Assembly: GCA_027596035.1 (NCBI GenBank)
Contig: JADGJA010000588.1
Coordinates: 1 to 14,395, forward strand
Direction: 5' to 3'
Length of the DNA: 14,395 bases
DNA from: Thoreauomyces humboldtii
Lineage: Eukaryota > Chytridiomycota > Chytridiomycetes > Spizellomycetales > Powellomycetaceae
Shown piece after piece: positions 5,715 to 14,395 of the stretch (position 1 is its first letter; each line of letters starts with the position of its first letter). The translations under genes and the position numbers were made by a program. The notes under the pieces are model-generated. The model was not told where the DNA came from. It did no database searches and saw only the letters and a program-made list of their open reading frames with translations.

Positions 5715-8700
5715 CTAGTAGACGAGCTTGAAGGAGGGGGACGTGACGACTTCGTAGGACTCTGGTTTGTCGAGATCGGAAAAGTGCTTGAGGGCGGTCC
5801 AACGGACCTTGTAGGTTCCAGGGGGGAGGACCTGGCCGAAGGCGGCCTGCTGGTCGGAGGAAGGCGCCAAGGTGACGTTCCCGTTCCACTGGGTCTGGTA
5901 TCCACCCTGGACGTATCCCTGTCCCTTGGTGTCGATGTTGCGAGGGGTGTTGGGAGAGTAGGCGGCGGCTCCGGTGGGGGAGACGATGACGCCGAGGGAG
6001 GGGGTGTATCCGGGGAGGGTGTTGTGACCGGCTGCGATGACGTCGGTGAAGACGAGACGGGTGGATTGTCCGAGGACGACGTTGGAGATGATGCCCTCCG
6101 TGGCGTTCAGGGTCTGTCCTTCCGTGATGGGGGTTCCGGTCTGGTCGTTCAGGGCGGTGACGACCGAGTTCGGGGTCGAGTCGACCTGAGCGATGATCTT
6201 GGCTTTGCTGAAGTCGCCGACGAGACCGAGGTAAGGGAGGGTGAGGGCGTTGCTGCCGTCGTTGGGGGTGGCGACGATGTATCCGCCGAAGAAGGGGAAG
6301 AGGGAAGCGTCAGCAGCCTTGGGTTGGGTGAACTTTGCGGTGATGTCGATCGACTTTCCGGCAGCGATGGTGACCTTCTTCTGGCTGAGAGAGACCTTGG
6401 CGGCGGCCTGGGTGTAGGTAATGAGAGGAACGGGTATATCATCGCCCTTGGTCATTCCGGTGGCGAGGGCGGAGGAGACATCGGTCAGGGTGTAGGTGAC
6501 GGACTTGCGTCCGCCGTTCTTGAGGTTGAACTTGTACGACGGCTTCATGCGGACGGTGTCGTTGAGCTCGAGCATGGAGGGGGTGATGATGCTCTGGGAG
6601 AGGATGGCGGCGGTCGTGTTGACGAGACCGGCACCGGCGCGGATGGGGTTCTCGAGGAGGTCGGTTCCGAGCAGCTTGGTGAGCTGGGCAGAGTTCTGGA
6701 AGTACGCCTTTGCCTTGGCTGGGGACATCCTTCCGCGGCGTTCGAGGAAGAGGGCGAGGGAACCGGCAAAGTTGGGGCATGCCATGGACGTGCCGGACAG
6801 GTACGCGTAGGACTCGACGCTTCCGGATTCCGCAGCGGCGTGAGGGCTGACGGTGGAGTACACGTTTCCACCGATGCTAGCGATGTCGGGCTTTCCGTTG
6901 AGCTCGACGTCGCTACCGTAGGACGTGAAGTCGGAGGCGGTCGAAGCCGAACTCTGAGTGACCAGCTTCATCTGGTCGGTGAAGCGGAACACGCCAGCAG
7001 GAGTCTTGGCCAGAGCGGCAACAAGAGCGGTGGTGACGTCGGGGTTGATGGTCGCGCCAGGGATTGCAGCGTTGCCTGCAGCAGCTCCACCTACACCCCT
7101 GAGGAGACATCCGGTGGCGTTGAGCTTGGCAGCGTTGCCGCAGATGACCGAGGTTCCGCACTGTCCAGTGAAAGTCGCCAAGATGACCTTGCCGGCCGCT
7201 GCGGGGTAGTTCTTGGTGAGGCAACCGTCCGTGGGATCCGCGACGGCGATCTGGTAATGCTGGTCGCCCTTCCTAGATGACAGCAAAGGCTCCGTCAGTC
7301 GTGCTCAAATCAAGAGACATGGAAACGACACAGTGAAACGTACCATCCACCGTTGGCAGCCGCCGGGCTGTACGGGTAGGAGGCGCCGTCGGGGCCGAAA
7401 ATGGAAGCCTGTTCGATGGCGTGGTTGTCCCACGAAGCCACCGAGTAGGCGGACTTGACGTTCGAAGGCGCGCCGATGGTCCAGAGACCCTCGCCACCGT
7501 CGTTTCCGGCAGAGACAACGACGTGGACGCCAGCAACGGAAACGCGCTCGATGGCGACGGCGTCGATGTCAGCAACGGGGATGACGCCGGCTTCGCCGAG
7601 AGACATGGAGATGATGTCCGCATCGGCCTCGAAGGCGTGGTAGATGGCCTTGGCCATCAGGTCCGATCCTGTGGTGAGATCTTAGCAACCGGCACATGGA
7701 TGGATGGAAGACCAGCTCAAAAAAGCACCAACCTGTGCTCTCGGACACGCAACCGAAAACTCTGTAGTGTCCGAGGGTGGCCTTGGGAGCGACGCCCTGG
7801 AACGGAAGGTAGGGAATGAATCCGGGCTGGTTCATGCCGATGGCGCTTGCGCCGATGATTCCCGTGGTGTGGGTTCCGTGGGACTACGGGATTCGAGTCA
7901 GTTTCGCTGGCACGGAAGACCGTCCTCGGGTCAGATGCTCAGCAACAACTCACGTCATCCGTGCAGTTCTCCAGCGGGGTGGCGTTGGGGACGGGGACGG
8001 CATTCGAGTTAGGGTCGTAGTTGTCACCGGCAAGGTCCTCGCCGAAGGAGATCTTGCATCCCTCGCCGAAGCAGCCGCCGAGCGCAGGGTGCTAGCGACA
8101 GATGCAGAACGTCAAGGTCAGCCGAATGGAAGGAGAGCGCCGAGCGTTGGTCCTTCTTCCCCCACACATACCTTCCAGTACACACCCGTGTCCACGACAG
8201 CGATCTTGATGCCCTGGCCGAAGAAGCCGGCCGCGTGCTGAGCAGCCACGCCGGTCTGGACGTGGGAGGTGATGTCGCCGGCCGGGTCGGGCTGTGCGGC
8301 GCGGGTGACCTTGAAGGGAGCGGGGCGGGCGATCTTGCGGACGGGGTAGATGTTCTTGACGCCGGGGATCTTGAGGAGGTCGGCGCCGTTGTGATCCGAG
8401 TCGATGGTGAAGGATGTGCCCTTGAAGAGGGGCGTGTCGATGTGGGTTCGGGCCTGGACGGACTTGTCGGTGTAGACCTTTGGGTTGACGGCGCGGAGGG
8501 AAGCCTTTGTGTGGGCGAAGGGGTCAGCGATCTGGGATGCGGCCTCGTACTCGACCATGTAGGTGTTTGGGATGTAGAGGGAGGCGTGGTCGATCTTGAG
8601 GGTCTTCTTTGGGGCGGCGAACCCAGGGTGCTTGGGTGCCTTCTCGGTGATGGGCAGGGCCTTGGTGGGGCCGAGGGGAGAAGCCTGGAAGGCGCGAGCG

Positions 8701-8789
8701 ACGTCGGCGACATTGTTGAGAGGAGCCCGGGCAGCCTCGGCGCCGGAGAGTGCGAATGCCGCTAGGGCAACGGCGAGAGAAAGACGCAT
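5715..8789 (-). CDS. Secreted subtilase (peptidase S8), PA-like insert, five exons
   Basis: Exons (minus) 8789-8172, 8091-7954, 7883-7733, 7668-7344 and 7272-5715 join to 929 residues. The introns are 80, 70, 64 and 71 nt, each GT...AG. Residues 1-20 are a signal peptide and 75-150 an I9-type propeptide. The catalytic triad is D200 (IAVVDTGVYW), H254 (DDSHGTHTTG) and S573 (LSGTSMACPNFAG), with oxyanion Asn358 (VVSAGNDGG). The stretch between N358 and S573 carries a PA-like insert at about 430-506. Residues about 642-766 form an Fn3-like domain (TVRMKPSYKFNLKN...GGYIVATPNDG), then a beta-rich tail to VY-stop. The architecture matches the fungal extracellular 'minor extracellular protease vpr' type. 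The enzyme should cleave proteins outside the cell after propeptide removal. All key residues are intact. The gene is divergent from the membrane-protein gene at 9786. Confidence 0.95.
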
Positions 8790-8899
8790 GATGGCTGATG
8801 GGAGATGCTGACCTTGCGGGGGTGTTGTCTGTCGAGACCTGCTCTGAAGACTGACGAAGCTGGGAGTTCTGCGGGGAGGCCATGACCCAGGGCCAAACC

Positions 8900-8905
8900 T
8901 TTATA
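8900..8905 (-). promoter_or_regulatory. TATA box of the subtilase gene
   Basis: TATAAA on the minus strand (AAGTATAAAGGTTTGG), about 110 bases before the ATG at 8789. An out-of-frame ATG at 8883-8881 lies only about 17 bases after it, so it is probably upstream of the transcript start. If it were transcribed it would open an upstream frame that overlaps the main start. Confidence 0.6.
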
Positions 8906-9025
8906 CTTTTACAGCCTCGATGATTCTCCGCGAATGCTCGACTCTGTGCGTGGAGGAGGGGGGCGTCTGTACACCTTGCATGGGTGAAAATGTCGGCTAC
9001 TTTTTCTTACCGGTCGACGGCCGCC

Positions 9026-9052
9026 GTGTGTGCGTGTGTGTGTGCGTGTGTG
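9026..9052. repeat. GT microsatellite
   Basis: (GT)n interrupted twice by GC. Confidence 0.9.
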
Positions 9053-9441
9053 CGGTGTACGGTACGCGTACGAGCGTGAAAGTCGAGTTGTTCCCTGTGC
9101 TGTGTGAAGAAGCTATGATCGGCGGGCGGCGGCGGAGGGCCTCCTTCCTCACGGACCCAGCCCGCCGGCTCCGATCCTCGACAAGAGAATCCCGGATTCT
9201 TGGATGCAGAGACCGGATGCACGGACGAGGGTACATGCTGGGTTACCGCGGTACGGAGCGCGCAACGCCCTTTTGTTCTTTTTTAGGTTTCTTTCTTTTC
9301 GCCTCTTCTCTCTCTGATCGATCACACACACAAGGAAGAAGAAAGAAGGCACTGGAGGCAAAAGGCACAAAGCCTACTGGGCCGCACAACATCCGGCATC
9401 CGGGATCTTGGTAATGGACTGAATTCCGGGGAGCGTTCCGG

Positions 9442-9468
9442 TCTCCGTGGTCTCCGTGGTCTCCGTGG
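9442..9468. repeat. Three perfect copies of TCTCCGTGG
   Basis: Three perfect 9-bp head-to-tail units, followed by a run of G. Confidence 0.95.
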
Positions 9469-9760
9469 GGGGGTCAAACCTCCGGATCTCCGCCCCTCTC
9501 CGTCTTCCCTCCGAAGCGGTTTGTTTGACAGGCCCTCCTTCTGTCTGGTTGCTGCTGCTGCCTTTGACAGGTGAGACATACAGTGTACCTCCTTCTTGTC
9601 CTCTGTCTTTGTCTCGGCCCAACCATCGTTCGCAGCCCACGCATCTCTGAATACCTCGGCCCCCCCCCACATTCCTTCACCTTTAGCTTGGTTTCGTGTC
9701 CCGCTCTAACCTCGTTCACCTCGGGCAAGGACGTCCACCTCACACACTCACGCACACCAC

Positions 9761-9785
9761 CCTCCTCCTCCTCCTCCTCCTCCTC
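9761..9785 (+). repeat. (CCT)n tract abutting a start codon
   Basis: Eight CCT triplets run directly into CATGGTAAGC, so the pyrimidine tract is the last part of the presumed 5' leader of the membrane-protein gene. Confidence 0.9.
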
Positions 9786-10783
9786 ATGGTAAGCCATCTG
9801 CCACGTCCTAAGAGGACTCGACCCAACCAATCACCTTGTTCTCAGCGTTGATCCCTCGTCTGACTACCCTTGTCTCTCAGCCCTCCGGCCTTGCCAGCGG
9901 CACCATCCTCGCGGCGGGACCCTTGCTGCAGGCATTCGCAGAGTGCAGGGAGTTCGTGGATCCGACCGTAGACGCTTGGAAGGATGAAGATCCTGCATCG
10001 AAAGAAGAAGAGCAGAAAGAGGACGTCGGCCCGAACCATCATCCACCACAACCGACGGACTCCATGAGGTCAACGGGCGTTCCAGAGGTCTCGTCCTTCG
10101 CAACTCCTCTCCAAGAACCGCCGCTCGTCACCCGTGTCGCTCAATCGCCTCTACCGTTGATCTCGGACGCAACCGTACACTCGCCGAGAGAGGACAGTCC
10201 ATCGACTCCGTCGGTATCGGATCTCGCTTCCGGTCCATCCGTCTCCCCATGGGAACCCAGCTGGCCAGCGTTGCTCCCGGTCGACGCGACCAAGGACGCC
10301 CTCACGTCGGACGTCGTGAGCAGTCTCCTGCAGCGATTCCTGTTCGCGGAGATCAGGGCAAAGCGGCTTCCTTCGGGCACGGACGTCGCTACAATCGTCC
10401 AGCTGCTGACGGCGTCGTCGTCGGAAGACTCCTCTGTCGTCTCCGACCACGAGTCCACCGACTTCGTATCGCACAGTGACACCGGGAAGACCAGCCAGGA
10501 AGGTTCTTCCTGCGTCCACGATTGCACCGACAGAGATGTGCCCGTGCACCAGACTGTCGCAGTTCATCCTCCATCCTCCAAGAGCGCGGTCCTCCTCCTC
10601 TGTCTATGCTTCGTGCTGCTCTTGCCCTTGACGATCGGTTGGATGCACTGGCGGCTGTCGGTCGTCGAGAAACGGTTACACATCGACGTTGGACGCGTGT
10701 TGCAGGGGCATCTTGACGACTGTTGGCATTTCATCGCTGCATTGCCTGGCGTGTTGGAACAGATAATCTCAAGGAGCCTATAA
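9786..10783 (+). CDS. Single-pass membrane protein with acidic, Ser/Pro-rich cytosolic-type region
   Basis: Model: ATG at 9786-9788, intron 9789-9880 (92 nt; donor GTAAGC, branch CTGAC at 9860-9864, acceptor CTCTCAG), exon 2 at 9881-10783. The product has 301 residues. The splice is exactly phase 0, so exon 1 contributes only the start codon. Without splicing the ATG opens a 21-codon frame ending at 9851, and using the earlier CAG (9845) gives an immediate stop. The protein has an acidic stretch (DEDPASKEEEQKED), long Ser/Pro/Thr-rich low-complexity sequence, a helix-like segment (SSLLQRFLFAEIRAKRL), one transmembrane segment near residues 227-250 (AVLLLCLCFVLLLPLTIGW) and a roughly 50-residue C-terminal tail. 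There is no signal peptide. I do not recognise the family; topology is undetermined. Confidence 0.7.
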
Positions 10784-11841
10784 TACATATACTTTACTAA
10801 TGCTCGTACATCGACCGTCTGTGCCAAGATATCGCATATCGCTGACGCACGTTGGTTCGATACGGGAGAGAGGCTTTCAAGCGTTGCAGCCGTCTTGTTG
10901 AATGTGCAAGACGTGCCTCAAAGCTTTTTGGACAGCTCCGATCCTTCGGACTTTTCGAGGTCTTTCGAATGCCACTCCCATGCCACTCCCATGTCACGGG
11001 CAGTTTCGTGAGTAAAGCCGAACCGCAGGAGCAAAGAAGCATCTTCCTCAAGCAAGGTCAATTGCATTACAAATGTTTTAAATTAGAACATGAAATCGAG
11101 CGAGTGCTTTGTCGCGCTGAGGTGACCTGACTTGCTTTCGGCACCTTTCCGGATCTTCATGTTGCTCCCTGGCCATACCACGTAACCACTCCGTACGAAG
11201 CGAAGCTTGAAGAAGTGCTCTCAAGATCCGAAAGAGCGTGGCATCCTATAGATGGGAGCCGAGCCAATCCAGACTTACTCACACGTTTGGGGTTTCCGAA
11301 CACAGGGAGCATCGAGACTTTGCTGTCGGATGCGATTCGAGGACCACGGCACGCATGCAAAAGGCCGCTGTAACCATTGACATCACATGTTCCCATGAGG
11401 ATTCAGGATTTGTGGAAGCCGCTTAGCGACACTGTGTGTGATGCGCGCCCTGCTTTTTTCGAGATATTCCTGTCGTCTCTTGGCCCTGACTGTGAGAGGA
11501 GCAAGGGAAGGGCAGAAAACGCATCAAGGCGGCGGACCATTTTCGCTGGTGTCTGTTTGTGTGTCTTGTTGCCACGTATGAAGACTTTGCCGCTTTCGAG
11601 ACGTGGCATTCGCGGCATCCATTTTCGACATTTCGCCAATTCGCGCATCACCTCATTTTCGCACTTCTTCGTAACGCCCCCCTAAAATATCACACGTATC
11701 GCATCTTACAAGTCTTGTGGTCATCAAATTGAATACATTGGTTCTTTGTGAAAGGACGCTTTCGCTCTCGGATCTCACCCAGCTTCCGTCGGTCCATTCC
11801 CAACCTCATTCTCTGACTCTGCCGCCTCCTACGGTCCCAAC
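10784..11841. other. Intergenic region with no assignable gene
   Basis: Several open frames of 60-100 codons exist on both strands without codon bias, domains or splice support. A perfect 11-bp doublet, ATGCCACTCCC, lies at 10969-10990. The last ~150 bases, pyrimidine-rich and ending CCCAACATGG, are the probable leader of the next gene. Confidence 0.5.
10969..10990. repeat. Perfect 11-bp tandem doublet
   Basis: ATGCCACTCCC occurs twice head to tail, followed by another ATG. Confidence 0.9.
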
Positions 11842-13326
11842 ATGGTCGCAACGGATACGCAGCAGCAGCAAGCGCACTCCTCAATGCCTTCCCAGTCATC
11901 ATGGTCTCTAGGCGTCTTTCGCACCCCTCTCCTCATCGTGATCAGTCTTCCCGTTCTCCTCTCGCCCTTCTCTCTTCTTGCCGCATTAGCACTTTACGCC
12001 CTGCTTCTCTCTGCGGTGGGCGTCTACGCCTCATACATGGCGCTTCGCGACTATCTTCACCTTCGCATTCCTCAGCTTTTCGATGACCCCAACGTCCCTG
12101 CTTCCGGTTCTACAACGAAATTACAGGAAGCTGCGGAAGAGGCCCAGCTGCTCGACAACTGGCCGCTTTTGCGAAACCTCGTCCTTGCTCCTCCTGTTGC
12201 GATGTACGTTGCGAGTCGAGCCGTGGCTACCTTGTTCCTGCACGGCACGGAGAGGTGCGTCTCGGTCGGATTCCGAGCTGCACCAGCTCTGTTCCGCGCG
12301 ATCCGCGCTGGGGCAGTGAGCGCGATGCAGTTCGCCTCGGACGTGGTCGGCGGGGTCGTCTTCGTGTGGGGTTACGTGAAGGTCCCCGTCATCGAAATCT
12401 CGAAGACTTTGCATGGCGTGGCGGTCACTGCCATGGATGTCGTGGGGGACGCTGGACATGCCGTCCTCGCCTTTGCCTTGCGGCAGGTCGATCTCGTCTG
12501 CAGCATAGCGAACTGGGTCTTGGCGACTTCTGTAGCCACCCTCGATCTCGTCAAGCGAACGGTGGGCGCCATCTATCGGCCTTTGTTGAAAGCGGCATCT
12601 CGCTCCGTCAGGTTCCTCACGGCCCCGCTTCGTGCGGCCGTGCGCCAGTGCGTTTCTCTGGCAACGCGCATCGCACCCGTCATCCTGGCAGCCGCGGAGG
12701 CCGCATACGCTCGCTGCGTCCTCATCGCCACCGCGACGCTCACATGGGCCAAGCACATGGCGGTCGTGAGCGCGGAAAGGATCAGTCACTTGGCGATCCT
12801 CGTCGCTCCCTACGCAGACGCAGCATGCGCACGGATCTCATCCCTCGTATGGTCGTCCACGGCGCTCACCGTCCGCGCCATACGGTCACTTCTCAAACCC
12901 AGCGTGTTGCTCGTGCAATCCATCGGTCGAGTCCTCTCCCCCGTCCTCTCCATCCTCCCGACCATCTTCACGAAGACGACATCCCTCGTCGACGCCCTCC
13001 TCACGCACGTGGAACTCGTCGCGACGCGTTTCGCGTACGCCCTCGTACGCCTCCCCAAGGTCACCCACCGGGCCGCCAAGCCCGTGTGGGCGTTCCTGCA
13101 TCGCGCCCTGGCTCCCCTGGCGCCCGTGGCTTCGGCCGCGTACGCGGTGGCGGTCGCTTACGCTCTGCTCGTGGCTCGGGCCGTGGCGGCCGCTCAGACG
13201 GTCGCTTGGGGCGTGGCGGAGAGCGTCGGGAGGGAGACGTGGGCGGCCGTCGATAGGGCTAAGGGGACGGCGGAGGGCGTCACGGTGTTCGTCAGACGAA
13301 TAGGGAGTATGGCTCCCGCTCATTAG
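11842..13326 (+). CDS. Ala/Val-rich hydrophobic protein with N-terminal proline hairpin
   Basis: A single exon of 494 residues; the start context CCCAACATGG is good. After a polar Gln/Ser N-terminus, residues 30-67 are a long hydrophobic stretch broken by P37 and P42 (SLPVLLSPFSLL), like a membrane hairpin. Residues about 75-110 are polar and acidic. From about 110 to 480 the chain is a succession of helix-length segments, each often starting near a proline (YRPLLKAAS, LTAPLRAAV, RIAPVILAAA, LVAPYADAAC, LLKPSVLLV, LSPVLSILP, LAPLAPVAS), rich in Ala, Val, Leu and Arg and poor in acidic residues. The pattern suggests amphipathic or membrane-embedded helices. A lipid-droplet or ER-membrane coat role by analogy to perilipin or oleosin-type proteins is inference only. 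I do not recognise a family. Confidence 0.8.
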   Translation: MVATDTQQQQAHSSMPSQSSWSLGVFRTPLLIVISLPVLLSPFSLLAALALYALLLSAVGVYASYMALRDYLHLRIPQLFDDPNVPASGSTTKLQEAAEEAQLLDNWPLLRNLVLAPPVAMYVASRAVATLFLHGTERCVSVGFRAAPALFRAIRAGAVSAMQFASDVVGGVVFVWGYVKVPVIEISKTLHGVAVTAMDVVGDAGHAVLAFALRQVDLVCSIANWVLATSVATLDLVKRTVGAIYRPLLKAASRSVRFLTAPLRAAVRQCVSLATRIAPVILAAAEAAYARCVLIATATLTWAKHMAVVSAERISHLAILVAPYADAACARISSLVWSSTALTVRAIRSLLKPSVLLVQSIGRVLSPVLSILPTIFTKTTSLVDALLTHVELVATRFAYALVRLPKVTHRAAKPVWAFLHRALAPLAPVASAAYAVAVAYALLVARAVAAAQTVAWGVAESVGRETWAAVDRAKGTAEGVTVFVRRIGSMAPAH

Positions 13327-13676
13327 TATGGAGGGTTTGGTTGCCCAGTTTCGTCCCTTCCCTATTGGTTTTGTATCTGATCCCGCGTGCTACCATCCTC
13401 AATTTTGTATAGTTCTGGTTCATCGTCCTCATGTTTGATATCTTGATCATACCCGTAATCATCACCCTCTGCACCTTTGGAACGATCTTTCCTAGCACGC
13501 TCTCCGCTTACAAGCCCCGGTCGCCAGCAACTTTGGAATCTCTGCCGTACTGTACTTCACTGCATGAGAGATGGAAAGTGACATCCACCCCGAGTCTTTG
13601 GCCTAGCATCGGCCTCCAAATTTCTCCCATATTTGTTGGCGTTTATATATCCAAAATTTGCGGCCCCGTTTGTCCG
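13327..13676. other. Intergenic region before the tRNA gene
   Basis: No gene is seen. TTTATATATCC at 13642-13652 lies about 25-35 bases before the tRNA and may help polymerase III initiation. An open frame that runs through the tRNA gene has no independent support. Confidence 0.5.
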
Positions 13677-13779
13677 GACTCTTTGGCCGAGCGGTTAAGG
13701 CGCTTCCCTGCTAAAGTTTGCGTCAAGCTTTGTGAGGAAGTTCCCTCTGGGAGCACAGGTTCAAATCCTGTAGGAGTCG
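13677..13779 (+). tRNA. tRNA-Ser (anticodon GCU) with 21-nt intron
   Basis: The acceptor stem GACTCTT pairs with AGGAGTC (one wobble); discriminator base is G at 13779. The D arm is GCC...GGC. The anticodon stem CTTCC/GGAAG encloses a loop C-T-GCT-A-A with anticodon GCT at 13710-13712. An intron of about 21 nt (13714-13734) interrupts after position 37, the canonical nuclear site. The long variable arm (TCCC/GGGA) is that of serine tRNAs, and the T arm is ACAGG-TTCAAAT-CCTGT. CCA is not encoded, as usual in eukaryotes. It decodes AGC and AGU. Confidence 0.97.
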
Positions 13780-13782
13780 CTC

Positions 13783-13786
13783 TTTT
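13783..13786 (+). terminator. Polymerase III termination signal
   Basis: A TTTT run four bases after the tRNA-Ser discriminator base, the normal pol III stop. Confidence 0.8.
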
Positions 13787-14355
13787 GTTGTACGGGAAGA
13801 CTTTTGTGGATCTAAGTGGGTCGACCGCGATGGATCCTCGCAAGCTTTCGTTTTGCTGGACAAAAGTCGCACTCGCAAGAAAGCGGTGATCGGGAGCGCT
13901 AGACTGCGGAGAAGGGGTCGTGACGGTCGCATAGTGCAAGGATGTTCAGATAAAAATCTGATCGTTATCCGGTACGGTCTGTTGCGCAGAAGTCGCACCC
14001 TCTGCCGAGCGTGGACGAGGTCGAGAGCTGTCGCTGCACTGCACAAGACTCAGATCGACTTCGGGAAGCTGCGAGAAGGTTGCAAGGTCGTCAAGGATTA
14101 GAAGGCGAGCGATCAAAGCACGATGGTCGTTGAAGCCGTTTCAAGATGAGAGAAGAGGAAACGTAACAGAGGAGGAAGAGAGACGGCGGACCACGTAGAA
14201 TAGGGAGCATCTCTACATGTAATATTACGGTAATTCCCCCGCCCATCCGCACCCCCCGCAAATAGACTCCGACTTGCAGTGTCGCTGTCCAAAGCTGCGC
14301 AAAGGACCAGTGCACGAAAGATAGCATTAAGTCTTTTGATTGCACGTCCCTCGAA
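13787..14355. other. Right-end region without an assignable gene
   Basis: No RNA gene or supported coding frame is seen. Open frames of about 80 codons on both strands lack codon bias and domains. A purine-rich stretch lies near 14140-14190. Confidence 0.5.
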
Positions 14356-14395
14356 GGGCCGGGCGGGCGCGGGGGGGGGGGGCGGGGGGGCGGTG
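14356..14395 (+). repeat. G-rich terminal tract
   Basis: Successive G runs separated by one to three bases (GGG, GGG, GGG, then 12 G at 14371-14382 and 7 G at 14384-14390). This satisfies a simple G-quadruplex pattern. It may also be an assembly or sequencing artefact at a window edge. Confidence 0.75.

Larger units (their letters stand above)
8906..9785. other. Divergent intergenic region with simple repeats
   Basis: Holds the promoters of the subtilase (-) and the membrane-protein gene (+). No gene is supported. Visible are a GT-rich microsatellite, a 9-bp triple repeat, a run of nine C (9660-9668) and a (CCT)n tract. A strong donor-like CAGGTGAGA at 9566-9574 could mark a 5' UTR intron of the downstream gene, but I found no splice that adds in-frame coding sequence. 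Confidence 0.5.

Noticed and set aside
5649..7280. Long open frame (543 codons, +) antisense to the subtilase last exon
   Set aside because: Its Gly/Asp/Glu/Val-rich composition with no domain is what codon bias of the minus-strand subtilase produces in the opposite frame; the subtilase frame has intact catalytic motifs.
8235..8765. Open frame (+) antisense to subtilase exon 1
   Set aside because: Same shadow effect. The minus strand carries the signal peptide, the propeptide and the catalytic Asp.
8524..8883. Upstream frame starting at 8883 (-) overlapping the subtilase start
   Set aside because: Its ATG lies only about 17 bases after the TATA box and is probably not in the transcript; the frame gives no signal peptide and no domain.
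10923..10935. GCTTTTTGGACAG shared with 2774-2786
   Set aside because: A 13-base match with only loose similarity around it, too short to call a dispersed repeat without a genome-wide search.
12255..13256. Overlapping 333-codon frame (+) inside the 494-residue gene
   Set aside because: It is Arg/Gly/His-rich out-of-frame reading of GC-rich coding DNA; the host frame has the better start context and coherent hydrophobic segments.
13431..13889. 152-codon frame (+) running through the tRNA gene
   Set aside because: It crosses a perfectly folded tRNA-Ser with its intron and terminator and shows no domain.

Overview
The window looks like nuclear DNA of a filamentous or yeast-like fungus, more likely a basidiomycete (low confidence at phylum level). 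The reasons are: short introns (64-92 nt) with GTRNGT-type donors, CTRAY branch sites and YAG acceptors; moderately GC-rich DNA; a fungal-type secreted subtilase with a PA-like insert and an Fn3-like domain; a tRNA-Ser with an intron one base 3' of the anticodon; and a short (CCCTAA)n tract at positions 57-75. The C-rich strand reads left to right, as at a left chromosome end, so the left third may be subtelomeric. That third is also the most broken and repeat-rich part.

Layout. Positions 1-1448 hold the telomere-type tract, a possible 44-residue secreted peptide (497-631, +) and fragments of a hydrophobic reading frame (652-1143, -). Positions 1449-2282 (-) encode an intact 277-residue protein with a PD-(D/E)XK nuclease-like core followed by four Gly-rich repeats with the core DGTPDMRYAANK. 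From 2504 to about 2960 there are three degenerate ~155-bp tandem units. From about 3130 to 4024 (-) lies a second, ruined copy of the nuclease-like gene. It has lost the segment carrying the active site, has frameshifts and stops, and carries a ~150-bp insert flanked by a 5-bp direct repeat.

Positions 4216-5074 (+) encode a three-exon, 232-residue secreted protein with ten cysteines. It faces, convergently, a five-exon secreted subtilase of 929 residues (8789 to 5715, -). A ~1-kb divergent intergenic region with simple repeats leads to a gene at 9786-10783 (+) for a 301-residue single-pass membrane protein. The initiator ATG of that gene appears to be the only coding content of exon 1. Positions 11842-13326 (+) encode an uninterrupted 494-residue alanine/valine-rich hydrophobic protein with an N-terminal proline-bearing hairpin. 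A tRNA-Ser(GCU) with a 21-nt intron lies at 13677-13779 (+). The window ends in a very G-rich run.

The genes do not form an obvious pathway. The secreted cysteine-rich protein and the secreted protease are both extracellular products. The nuclease-like gene with its inactivated tandem copy is the least explained element and the best candidate for something undescribed. All exon models are read from splice motifs and frame continuity only; no similarity search was available.
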